Shown piece by piece: positions 17,498 through 25,911 of a DNA stretch of 64,000 bases. A model generated the notes under the pieces. The model was not told the DNA's origin and made no database searches. It worked only from the letters and a program-made list of their open reading frames with translations. Made by a program: the position numbers and the translations under genes. The stretch is taken from positions 62,001 through 126,000 of the forward strand of contig DATCZA010000034.1 of NCBI GenBank assembly GCA_036526135.1, written 5' to 3'. Each line of letters begins with the position of its first letter. Position 1 is the first letter of the stretch. This DNA is from UBA2965 sp036526135. Lineage in GTDB: Bacteria; Pseudomonadota; Gammaproteobacteria; Pseudomonadales; Azotimanducaceae.

Positions 17498-17977
17498 ATG
17501 TCCGACACCGAAACCAACATGAACAACGCCCTGGAGATTCTGCGACAGCGTCTCGACCAGCCTAACCCCTCCTCAGACTGGTTCGAGATCACTCAGGATC
17601 GGGTCAACGACTATGCCGACGTCAGCATGGATCACCAGTGGATCCACGTCGACGTCGAGCGGGCCAAGCAGGGGCCGTTCGGTGCGCCCATCGCCCACGG
17701 CAACCTGACCATCGCCGTGATGGGCCACCTGCCGCGATCTGAGACGGCCTCCCAGCCACCGCTGGAGGGCCACAAGCTCAGCATCAACTACGGCTTCGAC
17801 CGTATCCGTTTTCCCGCGCCCGTGCGGGTGGGCGACAGGATCCGCGCCACCAGCACGCCGCGCCGCGCCGAGATCAAGGGCGGCATGATCGAGACCATGA
17901 ACGAGATCGTGGTCGAGATCGAGGGTCAGGAAAAGCCGGCGCTGGTGGCCGAAAGCCTGGGTCGCCTCGTCTTCTGA
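17498..17977 (+). CDS. MaoC-like (R)-specific enoyl-CoA hydratase
   Basis: A protein of 159 residues with a single hot-dog fold. The hydratase dyad is visible: Asp and His in DVSMDHQWIHVD, followed by the substrate-shaping IAHGNLTIAVMGHL. These proteins hydrate trans-2-enoyl-CoA to (R)-3-hydroxyacyl-CoA. It lies 108 bases downstream of the nitronate monooxygenase-like gene on the same strand and has a clear site (GGAGAACGAGATC) before the ATG. The gap between them contains no obvious hairpin. Confidence 0.88.
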   Translation: MSDTETNMNNALEILRQRLDQPNPSSDWFEITQDRVNDYADVSMDHQWIHVDVERAKQGPFGAPIAHGNLTIAVMGHLPRSETASQPPLEGHKLSINYGFDRIRFPAPVRVGDRIRATSTPRRAEIKGGMIETMNEIVVEIEGQEKPALVAESLGRLVF

Positions 17978-18029
17978 TCTGCCGGGCCGTCACCCGGACG
18001 GGGGAACGGGGGGTGCCGGCGTGCGCTGC

Positions 18030-19127
18030 TCAGGCCATGACCGTGACCGCCACGCCCCGTTCGGCCATCAGCGACGCCAGGTCGCCCGCCAGCAGCGCGT
18101 GGGCCCGGTCGAGCTCCCTCACGTGGGCGTCCATATGGGCCAGGCCCAGCCCCTGAAGCAGCGCGTAGGCGTGATCGCCAGGGCACAGCTCGCTGCTCGG
18201 CTTCATGGCCGCCAGCGCGGAGGGCGCTTCCTGGTCCGCTTCGCTGCGCGTGCCGAAGATCATCTGTCCCATCATCCTCACCATGTCGTGGGTCTGCTCC
18301 ACCCGATCGCAGAAGTGGAAGTGATCGGCGTTCAGTAGATTCACGGCGCGGCGCGGGTGCGGCGTTCGCTCGATGAGGTCGTGCATGCTGTCCAGCGGCA
18401 GGACCACGTCGTGCTCGGCGACCAGAAACAGCGTGGGTACCTCGCGCTCCCAGCTCATGGCGAGCGCGTCTGCCAGGCGGTCGGCGATGCTCGACTGCCA
18501 CTGGCTCGATTGGCCCCCGGCCGGTGCCAGGGGCAAGGCGGCGCGGATGCGTGGATCCATTCCGGCCGATGCCAGGGTGGTCCAGCCGCCGAAGCTGTGC
18601 CCGGAGACGCCAACGCGGTCGGGATCGACGGTCAGGCCGGCATCGCCGGCCACCATCCGGTCGATCACGAAGCTGACGTCCACTGGCCGGTCTGCGGCAA
18701 ACGATTTCAGGCGCTCGAGCAGGGTCGCTGGATCCACTGGCTGGGCGGCCGCCGCCATCACGTCCTCCGTGGTGTTGCCGACGTGGTCCATGGCGGCGAC
18801 CACGTAGCCGTGACTGGCCCAATGGGTGCACAGGTGTGTCGTCTGGCGGCCGGTCCCGCCGAAGCCATGAGAGAAGATCAGCAGGGGCCGGGGCTCACCC
18901 TCGGCCGGTGCCGCGTCGCGAACGGCTGCCTGGGGTACCGGTGGCGACAGGCTCATGGGCTGGAAGTGATCCTGGGTATCCGGGTCGAGATCCTGCCCGG
19001 CGTGCTCGTCGTCGGCCGGGTACCACACTTCCACGGGTAACGTTCGTTGCCTTGTTTTGTCGGTCCGGTGAAAGGTGCGCACGCCGACCGGATGCGGGCC
19101 ACGCAGGAACGGATCATACGATGTCAT
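18030..19127 (-). CDS. Alpha/beta hydrolase, platelet-activating-factor-acetylhydrolase-like
   Basis: A protein of 365 residues. The N-terminus HPVGVRTFHRTDKTRQRTLPV and VEVWYPADD are typical of the PAF-acetylhydrolase/lipase group. The oxyanion-region FSHGFGGTGRQTTH and the nucleophile elbow GVSGHSFGGWT are intact, and a candidate catalytic Asp and His occur in FLVAEHDVVLP and NADHFHFCD. No signal peptide is seen, so the enzyme is probably cytoplasmic. The natural ester or lipid substrate is unknown. It is convergent with the MaoC gene. Confidence 0.85.
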   Translation of the reverse strand: MTSYDPFLRGPHPVGVRTFHRTDKTRQRTLPVEVWYPADDEHAGQDLDPDTQDHFQPMSLSPPVPQAAVRDAAPAEGEPRPLLIFSHGFGGTGRQTTHLCTHWASHGYVVAAMDHVGNTTEDVMAAAAQPVDPATLLERLKSFAADRPVDVSFVIDRMVAGDAGLTVDPDRVGVSGHSFGGWTTLASAGMDPRIRAALPLAPAGGQSSQWQSSIADRLADALAMSWEREVPTLFLVAEHDVVLPLDSMHDLIERTPHPRRAVNLLNADHFHFCDRVEQTHDMVRMMGQMIFGTRSEADQEAPSALAAMKPSSELCPGDHAYALLQGLGLAHMDAHVRELDRAHALLAGDLASLMAERGVAVTVMA

Positions 19128-19401
19128 CGTCTACCTCTGTGTCAGAACGGTTGAGCGTCGGGCTCGCAATCCGGCAGCGTGGTGCTGCCCGAATCGAGGC
19201 TGGCTCGACTCTCGAGATCTCGACGCGCCGCGAAGGATACCGAGAGGATTCCATTGCCGCCAGCATGAGCCGTGCATGTATCGGGTTGCTTCGTTTCGGC
19301 TGGCTCGCCGTGTACGCTGACGCAGCAAAGGAGACCGTGGCCCGTTGGCGGCAGGACTCACCGGAAGTCGAGGGAAGAACAGATTTTGGAGGCCCGCCGG
19401 G

Positions 19402-21144
19402 ATGGTTAACAGAAGACGATTCGTAGAGGCCGGCGCCCTGACGGCTGCCGGCTTGTCGCTGTGGGGTTGCGGTGCTGATACCCGTCCGAGGTCTGCCGGG
19501 GCCGGCGACGGGCAGGTTGCGGGTCCCGGCCGCGCCGTCGTTTTCCGCAGCGGCGTGGTGTTGCCGGTGGATGCGGGATTCTCCGAGCAGAGGGCGATTG
19601 CCATCCGCGGAAACCGCATCCTTGCCGTCGGGGATGACGACGACGTGCTGGCGGCGGCGGGGAAAGACCCCCAGGTGGTCGATCTCGATGGCCGGGTCCT
19701 CCTGCCGGGATTCATCGAACCCCACATGCACTTCGCGCTGATGGCCGGGCTGGGCCACTGGCCTGACATCGGCCCGTTCAAACACGAAAGCACCGAGGAC
19801 GCGCTCGCCGCTCTGCGCCTCATTGCCAGGGAGACGCCGGCTGATGAGTGGATCGTTGCCCGTCAGTTCGATCCCAGCCTTCAGACGGGTCCCGAGATGC
19901 TGACGACCCGGGAGCTAGATACCGTGTCAACAGACCGGCCCGTCTTTGTGCTGAACGCCTCGGGCCATCTCGCCTACGGTAACTCCCGCCTGCTGGAGTT
20001 CGCTGGCATCGACAGGGACACGCCGGATCCGCCCGGCGGGGAGTATTTCCGTGACCCCGATGGGCGGCCCAACGGCGCCATGTCCCAGGTCGCCTACCAG
20101 CCGGTGATGATGCGGAACGAGGCGCTCATCGCGGTTCTTGGCTCCGGGTTCGTTGAGGCCGGGTTGCGGGTCGGCGAAGAGGCGGCCGCGCTCGGGATCA
20201 CCACCCTCTGTGACCAGGCCACCGGGGGCATTGCCGGCATGGGCGATATCGACTTCTACCGGCAGATGTTTGCCTCGAGCCGGATGAGCGCGCGGATTCG
20301 CGCCTCGCTCTATTCCGAGACGGCCGCGGAGTGGGACGACAACGGCGTTGCCTTCGGTGACGGGGACGCCCTGATGCGCATTGTGGGCTGGAAGATCGTG
20401 ACCGATGGGTCCAACCAGGGTTTCACGGGCCGGCAGCGTGAGCCGTATCTAGACTCGGACAATCGGGGCATGTACTACGTCGCGCCCGAAGCGCTGAATG
20501 AAATGGTGCTCAGCCGTGGCCGTCGAGGCTGGCCGCTGGTGCTGCACGGCAACGGCGACGCCGCGATCGACAGCATTCTGGACGCGGTGCAGGCGGCGGC
20601 GGATGCGGGCGTGGACGTGGGAAAGCTGCGCTGCCGCATCGAGCACGCGTCGATCCTCCACGATGGGCAGATCCAGCGCATTCGCGAGCTGGGCATGGGC
20701 CCCAGCTTTCTCATCAACCACGTGCACTATTGGGGTCACGCCATGCGCGACAAGGTGTTCGGCCCGGAGAAAGTGCAGCTGCTCGATCGCTGCCGGAGCG
20801 TCGAAGATGCCGGCATCACTTGGACGATGCACAGCGACGCGCCGGTGTCACCGCTTGGCACCCTGCACAAGATCCGGGTTGCGGTGGCCCGCGACCTCTG
20901 GAAGGAGCCCGACACCACACTTGCGCCCCACGAGCGCGTTTCCGTGGAGGCGGCGATAAGGGCCGTCACCATCAACGCGGCATGGCAGTGTCACTCGGAG
21001 ACCGAGGTCGGCAGCCTAGCGGAAGGCAAGCTGGCCGATCTGGTCGTGCTGGAGGACGACCCGAGGAAGGTCGAGCCCAAGGCCATCTCCGAGATCGGGG
21101 TGAGCCAGACGTGGATGGACGGGAACCAGGTATTTGGAGCCTGA
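19402..21144 (+). CDS. YtcJ-like amidohydrolase with Tat/lipoprotein-type leader
   Basis: A protein of 580 residues. The leader has a twin-arginine pattern (NRRRFVEAGA) followed by a hydrophobic stretch ending in LSLWGC, so it may be exported by Tat and lipidated at Cys. The mature part is an amidohydrolase-3 (YtcJ-type) metal-dependent hydrolase: the HxH motif is EPHMHFAL, with later metal-site segments LHGNGDAAID, RIEHASILHD and MHSDAPVSP. Family members hydrolyse amides, often from imported or periplasmic compounds. GGAGG at 19388 sets the ATG at 19402. Confidence 0.88.
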   Translation: MVNRRRFVEAGALTAAGLSLWGCGADTRPRSAGAGDGQVAGPGRAVVFRSGVVLPVDAGFSEQRAIAIRGNRILAVGDDDDVLAAAGKDPQVVDLDGRVLLPGFIEPHMHFALMAGLGHWPDIGPFKHESTEDALAALRLIARETPADEWIVARQFDPSLQTGPEMLTTRELDTVSTDRPVFVLNASGHLAYGNSRLLEFAGIDRDTPDPPGGEYFRDPDGRPNGAMSQVAYQPVMMRNEALIAVLGSGFVEAGLRVGEEAAALGITTLCDQATGGIAGMGDIDFYRQMFASSRMSARIRASLYSETAAEWDDNGVAFGDGDALMRIVGWKIVTDGSNQGFTGRQREPYLDSDNRGMYYVAPEALNEMVLSRGRRGWPLVLHGNGDAAIDSILDAVQAAADAGVDVGKLRCRIEHASILHDGQIQRIRELGMGPSFLINHVHYWGHAMRDKVFGPEKVQLLDRCRSVEDAGITWTMHSDAPVSPLGTLHKIRVAVARDLWKEPDTTLAPHERVSVEAAIRAVTINAAWQCHSETEVGSLAEGKLADLVVLEDDPRKVEPKAISEIGVSQTWMDGNQVFGA

Positions 21145-21178
21145 TCCGCAGCGTCGCGGGCCGGTCGGCCCGCGCCCC

Positions 21179-21862
21179 TCAGCTCAGCCCGCTGACGGGC
21201 ACGGCGGCGCCGTGAATGGGGTCCGCTGCAGGTGACGCCAGAAAGCCGATGACCCCGGCCATGGCCGCGGGCGTCACCCAACGGTGGAAATCGGCGTCGG
21301 GCATGTCGGCCCGGTTGCGCTCGGTATCGATGATGGACGGCAGCACGCAGTTGACGTTGATGCGTCGCTCCTTGAGCTCCGCGGACATGGCTTCCGTCAA
21401 TCGGATGACCACGCTCTTAGACGCGCTGTAGGCACCCATGTTTGCGACTCCGGCGAGCCCTGCGCCGGCGCCGACGTTGACGATCTTGCCGGCCCCCTGC
21501 TGAAGCATGATGGGGACCACGGCCCGGGCCATGTTCAGCACCGAGCGCGCGTTCAGGCCCATCATGAAATCCCAGGTCTCCTCGGAGGTTTCGTGAACGG
21601 CCTCTCCCATGGTGAAGCCGCCGGCGATGTTGGCCAGCACGTCGATACGCCCCAGCGTCTCGATTATCCGGGTGACCGCCTGCCTGCAGCTGTCCGGGTC
21701 GGTCAGATCACAGGTGTCGGAGAAGTGGGCGTTGTCGATGGCCACCACGTCTAGCTGCGCCACGGTGGCGCCGCTTGCGGCGAAGTGCTCGACCACGGCA
21801 CGGCCCAGGGCGCCGGCCGCGCCCGTGACGACGACTACGTTGCCTGTATAGTCGCTGCTCAT
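21179..21862 (-). CDS. Short-chain dehydrogenase/reductase
   Basis: A protein of 227 residues. The Rossmann glycine motif is VTGAAGALGRA near residue 14, the structural NIAGG follows, and the catalytic Tyr/Lys are in AYSASKSVVIRLTE. It oxidises or reduces a hydroxyl/keto substrate with NAD(P). It is the last gene of a tightly packed minus-strand operon, overlapping the LLM gene stop by four bases (ATGA). The substrate is probably an acyl-CoA or alcohol intermediate handled with the crotonase and LLM neighbours, but nothing in the sequence proves this. Confidence 0.88.
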   Translation of the reverse strand: MSSDYTGNVVVVTGAAGALGRAVVEHFAASGATVAQLDVVAIDNAHFSDTCDLTDPDSCRQAVTRIIETLGRIDVLANIAGGFTMGEAVHETSEETWDFMMGLNARSVLNMARAVVPIMLQQGAGKIVNVGAGAGLAGVANMGAYSASKSVVIRLTEAMSAELKERRINVNCVLPSIIDTERNRADMPDADFHRWVTPAAMAGVIGFLASPAADPIHGAAVPVSGLS

Positions 21863-22731
21863 GGCGCGAGCGCCTCCAGGGCTTCCCAGTGTAGATCGCC
21901 AAACTGACCGTTGGGATTGACGGGCTGGATGCAGACGTGGGTCGCGCCGGCATCAAAATGCTCGCGAATGCGGGCTTCAACCTGGGCCGCGCTGCCCCAG
22001 GCAAAGGTGGCGTCGATGAACCGATCGGAACCGCCGTTGCCGAGGTCGGCTTCGGTGAAGCCCATGCGCAACCAGTTGTTTCGGTAGTTGGGCAGGGCCA
22101 GGTACATCTGCGCCGCCGGGCGGGCGAGCTCCCGGGCCCGGGAAGGATCCGTCTCCAGAATGACTTTCTGCTCTACGCACAGCCACTTGTCCGGACCGAG
22201 GACTTCGCTGGCCATGGCGGTGTGGTCGGGCGAAACGAAGTAGGGGTGTGCGCCTGCAGTCTTCTCGGCGGCCAGGGCCAGCATCTTCGGGCCCAGCGCG
22301 GCGATCACCGTGGGCGGGTCTTCGGCCGGCGGAACGCTCGTGTAGGGCGCAGCGGCCATCTTGTCCAGATAGTCCCGCATGCTCGCCACGGGCGGGCCGT
22401 AAGTCAGGCCGCGCACGCCCTCCACGAAGGGCTTGTGAGAAACACCAATTCCGAGCAGGAACCGGTCGCCCGACTGCTCGGCCAGGGCCTTTTGCGCCGA
22501 GACCGTGACGCCGGGTTCCCGGTGGTAGATGTTGGCGATTCCCGTGGCCACGATCAGCTGCTTGGTGTTGGCCAGCAGCCACGAGGCGTGAACCATGGGG
22601 TTGCGCCCCGTCGCCTCCGGTATCCACAGAGCGCTGTAACCCAGTTCCTCGATGCGCTGAGCGGCGGCGGCCGCGGCATCCGCCGGCAGGCCGTCGAGAA
22701 AGTACCAGACGCCGAGCTTGCCGAGCTTCAC
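21859..22731 (-). CDS. LLM-class oxidoreductase, probably F420-dependent
   Basis: A protein of 290 residues with the luciferase-like TIM barrel. It resembles the LLM subgroup of F420-dependent oxidoreductases (N-terminal KLGKLGVWYFLDG, then IEELGYSALWIPEATGR, and FLLGIGVSHKPFVEG). LLM proteins use either reduced flavin or cofactor F420; the F420 assignment rests on subgroup resemblance. The gene lies one base after the crotonase and overlaps the SDR by four, so all three are one transcription unit. See also the related genes at 50337 and 55850. Confidence 0.83.
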   Translation of the reverse strand: MKLGKLGVWYFLDGLPADAAAAAAQRIEELGYSALWIPEATGRNPMVHASWLLANTKQLIVATGIANIYHREPGVTVSAQKALAEQSGDRFLLGIGVSHKPFVEGVRGLTYGPPVASMRDYLDKMAAAPYTSVPPAEDPPTVIAALGPKMLALAAEKTAGAHPYFVSPDHTAMASEVLGPDKWLCVEQKVILETDPSRARELARPAAQMYLALPNYRNNWLRMGFTEADLGNGGSDRFIDATFAWGSAAQVEARIREHFDAGATHVCIQPVNPNGQFGDLHWEALEALAP

Positions 22732-22732
22732 C

Positions 22733-23533
22733 TCAACGGCCCTGGAAGTTGCCGGGCCGACGCTCGGCCACGGAGCGGATGCCTTCCTGGGCGTCCTCGG
22801 TGGCGCGCAGCCATTGCTGCTCCTTGAGCTCGTGCTCGGTGGCCTCGATAACGGCCTCAGCGAGCCCGGCGCGCATGGTGCCCCTGACTGACAGGACGGC
22901 CAGCGGGGCGTTCTCGGCGATTTCCTGCGCCAGCTTCATCGCCTCGTCGCGCAGGCTCTCGGCGTCGGTCAGTACGTCCACCAGGCCGAGCTTGAACGCC
23001 TCTTCGCCGCCGATGCGCCGGCCTGTCAGCAGCAGCATGCTTGCAGCCTGCTGACCGATGATGCGGGGCAGGCTGACGGAGATGCCGAAGCCCTGGTGAA
23101 TGCCGAGCTTGACGAAGTTGGCTCCGAATCGCGCCTCCGGACAGGCGACGCGAAAATCCGGGACCAGGGACAGACCCAGGCCTCCGCCGATGGCGGCGCC
23201 TTGGATCGCGCCGATTACCGGTTTCTTGCTGCCGAACAGCCGCGCGGCCTCGCGGTAGAGAATGCCCGTGGTGTTGCGAAAGCCCTCCTCTGTAAAATCC
23301 TCGCTTCCGGAGTCGTCGTCCTTTCCGCTGCCGAAATTGGCCCCCGCGCAGAAATGCCGGCCCTGTGCTGCCAGAACGATGGCCCTGCAGTTCGGATCCT
23401 CGTCTGCTGCGTTGAACGCGTCGGCGATCTGCCTGATCAGGCTGTGATCGAAGAAATTGTTTGGCGGACGCTGTATCTCCACGGTAGTGACGTGGCCGTC
23501 CCGGGTCACGCCGATGTCGGTGTATTCAGTCAA
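22733..23533 (-). CDS. Enoyl-CoA hydratase/isomerase (crotonase) family, catalytic Glu residues not conserved
   Basis: A protein of 266 residues with the crotonase fold: FCAGANFGSG forms the first oxyanion loop and IGGGLGLSLV the second. In classical enoyl-CoA hydratase two glutamates do the chemistry. Here the first position (GGGLGLSL) and the second (FVKLGIHQG) have no Glu. The protein may therefore catalyse isomerisation, hydrolysis or another crotonase reaction instead of hydration. It is the first gene of an operon with an LLM oxidoreductase and an SDR and diverges from the MATE exporter gene. Confidence 0.87.
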   Translation of the reverse strand: MTEYTDIGVTRDGHVTTVEIQRPPNNFFDHSLIRQIADAFNAADEDPNCRAIVLAAQGRHFCAGANFGSGKDDDSGSEDFTEEGFRNTTGILYREAARLFGSKKPVIGAIQGAAIGGGLGLSLVPDFRVACPEARFGANFVKLGIHQGFGISVSLPRIIGQQAASMLLLTGRRIGGEEAFKLGLVDVLTDAESLRDEAMKLAQEIAENAPLAVLSVRGTMRAGLAEAVIEATEHELKEQQWLRATEDAQEGIRSVAERRPGNFQGR

Positions 23534-23634
23534 GATCCTTATCCCCGTTTGCTGAATTCGAGCGAGCGGAGGATATTAGCAGCCAGCGCGGCGGGCATTC
23601 CATAAGCAACCTGGTGCGTTCGAGAAGGAGGCAG

Positions 23635-25014
23635 ATGTCCGAAGGCGGTCAGGCAGGAGAACTTCAGGGACGGCGACCGGGCATCTGGGAACTGGCGTTT
23701 CCGTCCATCCTGAGCAACCTGTCATTCACCCTCGTTGGTCTTGTGCAGACCAAGTTCGTCGGCGAGCTGGGTGCCCAGGCGCTCGCGGCCGTGGGCGCAG
23801 GGCAGCGTGTCTTCTTTGCCATGCAGGCCATTCTGATGGCGGTCAGCGCGGGCACCACGGCTCTAGTGGCCAGAGCCTGGGGCGCCGGGGACTACGTCGA
23901 GGCGAGCCGCGTCACCATGGCCTCGCTGGTTCTCGCCGGCGCCTTCTCGGTCGTGGTCGCGGTGATCGGTCTGTTTTTCGCCCCTGTCATTGCCGGCGTC
24001 TTCGGGCTCGATCCGGAAACGCTTGGCATGGCCTCAGAGAACATCCGCTGGCTGTGTGTTTTCAACGTCGCCTTCGCCGTCAACTTCATCCTGGGCGCCG
24101 CGCTGCGCGCATCTGGAGATGCCTGGTCGCCTCTTTGGATCAGCGGCGCGGTCAACGTCGTCAACGTTCCGCTGCTCTACGTGTTCATCTTCGGCGAGTT
24201 CGGTTTTCCCCGCATGGGGGTTGCCGGAGCAGCCATTGCGGCCGGCATCGCGTTCTCCATCGGCGGGGCCGTCCTTCTCGGGCTCTGGGTCAAACAGAAG
24301 TTCCGGGTCAAGCACGTGGCGAGCGGCTGGTGGCGCAAGGCGCGGTTGCGCCAGCTTCTCGACATCGGCTACCCGGCAGCGGTCGAGCAGGGGGTGTTCC
24401 AGCTCGGCTTCTTCATCTTCCTGATGCTGATCGGAAACTTCTACGGTACCGAAGCTTTCGCCGCCTACAACATCGGCGCCAACATGCTCATGGTGTGCAT
24501 GACCGTCGGGTTCGGCTTCTCCATCGCCGGCGCGACGCTGGTGGGCCAGCACCTCGGCGCGAACGATCCGGACGGCGCCGCCCGCAGCGGCTGGCGCTCC
24601 ACGGGCCTTGCGGTGCTCGCCATGGGTGGCTTGGGGGGGGTCGTCTGCTTCTATGCAGAGGAGCTGGCCGTCTTTTTCATAGGTGACGAGCCCCTTACCG
24701 TGGACTACACGGTGCAGTTCACCTACATCCTCGGCGCCATGATGCCGCTGCTGGCCGTCGAGTTCACCATCGGCGGCGCGCTCAGGGGTGCTGGCGACAC
24801 CCGCTTCCCGCTCATGGCGACCTTTCTCGGGCTCATCGGCATGCGCTGCGGGCTCGCGGCCCTGGCCACCTATCTCGGCGTGCCCGTGTTCTGGGTGTAC
24901 GCAGCACTGATCGGCGACTACCTGCTCAAGGGCGTCCTGCTCATCTCGCGGTTCCGCGGCGGCCGCTGGAAAACGGCCATCCGCTACCGGGAACCGGAGG
25001 CCCTCGGTGCCTGA
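23635..25014 (+). CDS. MATE-family multidrug/toxin efflux transporter
   Basis: A protein of 459 residues with about 12 transmembrane helices arranged as two similar halves. The N-terminal half begins ELAFPSILSNLSFTLVGLVQTKFVGELG, here cut into recognisable parts: PSILSNL and KFVGELGAQALAA. The second half repeats the pattern at FVEAGL-like ESLD positions (YPAAVEQGVFQLGF). MATE proteins export cationic drugs or metabolites using Na+ or H+. The ATG at 23635 has a strong GAAGGAGG site seven bases upstream. It overlaps the glycosylase gene by eight bases. Confidence 0.9.
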   Translation: MSEGGQAGELQGRRPGIWELAFPSILSNLSFTLVGLVQTKFVGELGAQALAAVGAGQRVFFAMQAILMAVSAGTTALVARAWGAGDYVEASRVTMASLVLAGAFSVVVAVIGLFFAPVIAGVFGLDPETLGMASENIRWLCVFNVAFAVNFILGAALRASGDAWSPLWISGAVNVVNVPLLYVFIFGEFGFPRMGVAGAAIAAGIAFSIGGAVLLGLWVKQKFRVKHVASGWWRKARLRQLLDIGYPAAVEQGVFQLGFFIFLMLIGNFYGTEAFAAYNIGANMLMVCMTVGFGFSIAGATLVGQHLGANDPDGAARSGWRSTGLAVLAMGGLGGVVCFYAEELAVFFIGDEPLTVDYTVQFTYILGAMMPLLAVEFTIGGALRGAGDTRFPLMATFLGLIGMRCGLAALATYLGVPVFWVYAALIGDYLLKGVLLISRFRGGRWKTAIRYREPEALGA

Positions 25015-25897
25015 GCTGCCCGACCTGACCGTCTACGTCGAGCATCTCGAGAGGCGACTGGTGGGCCAGCCGCTCGAGGCCATCCGCATTGCCAACCCTT
25101 TCGTGCTCCGCTCGGTCGAACCGACGGTGGACGAGGTCTGCGGCCGGCGTATCTTGGGTTGCCATCGGCTCGCCAAGCAGCTGGTCATGGAGCTGGAGGG
25201 CGAGCACTTCGTGGTCGTTCACCTCATGATCGCGGGCCGGCTGAAGTGGCAGAAGCCGAGCGCGCCCCTGCCAAAACCCAACGCGCTGGCCGCCTTCGAC
25301 GTTCCCGCGGGCAGCCTGCTGCTCACGGAAGCCAGCAGCAAGAAGCGGGCGTCGCTGCGGCTGGTGCGCGGCGCCCACGCCCTTGGAGCGCTGAATCCGG
25401 GCGGTCTCGAGGTCCTCTCGGCCGATCTTGCCGCCTTTGCGTCTCGACTGCGCGAATCCAACCACACGCTGAAGCGGGCTCTGACGGATCAGCACGTCTT
25501 TGCGGGCATCGGCAACGCCTACTCCGACGAGATCCTGCTGCGGGCAAGGCTGTCGCCGTTCAAGCGCCCGCGGGACATGGCGGACGGTGAGATCCAGCGG
25601 CTCCATGAGGCAACCAAGGGCGTGCTTGGCGAGTGGACGGACCGTCTCCGGGCGGCGGCCGGGGACGACTTCCCGTCGAAGGTGACCGCTTTCCATCCGG
25701 AGATGTCCGTGCACGGAAAGTATCGCCAGCCGTGTCCCGTTTGCGGCGCTCCCGTGCAGCGCATCGTGTATGCCGAGAACGAGGCCAACTACTGCGCTCG
25801 ATGCCAGACGGGCGGGCGCCTGCTGGCGGACCGGTCCCTGTCCCGCCTGCTCAAGGAGAACTGGCCGAAGCGGGTGGAAGAGCTCGAGGGCGGCTGA
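25007..25897 (+). CDS. Fpg/Nei-family DNA glycosylase
   Basis: A protein of 296 residues starting with the catalytic N-terminus PELP (Pro2 as nucleophile, Glu3). The helix-two-turn-helix segment is GIGNAYSDEILLRARLSP, and a C-terminal zinc finger holds two CxxC pairs (CPVCG and CARCQTGGR). These enzymes excise oxidised bases and cleave the abasic site by beta-elimination. The spacing of motifs is unlike that of classical E. coli MutM and closer to the Nei-like/MutM2 branches, so I give no symbol. GTG at 25007 overlaps the MATE stop. Confidence 0.88.
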   Translation: MPELPDLTVYVEHLERRLVGQPLEAIRIANPFVLRSVEPTVDEVCGRRILGCHRLAKQLVMELEGEHFVVVHLMIAGRLKWQKPSAPLPKPNALAAFDVPAGSLLLTEASSKKRASLRLVRGAHALGALNPGGLEVLSADLAAFASRLRESNHTLKRALTDQHVFAGIGNAYSDEILLRARLSPFKRPRDMADGEIQRLHEATKGVLGEWTDRLRAAAGDDFPSKVTAFHPEMSVHGKYRQPCPVCGAPVQRIVYAENEANYCARCQTGGRLLADRSLSRLLKENWPKRVEELEGG

Positions 25898-25911
25898 GCG
25901 GCCCCGTTGGG

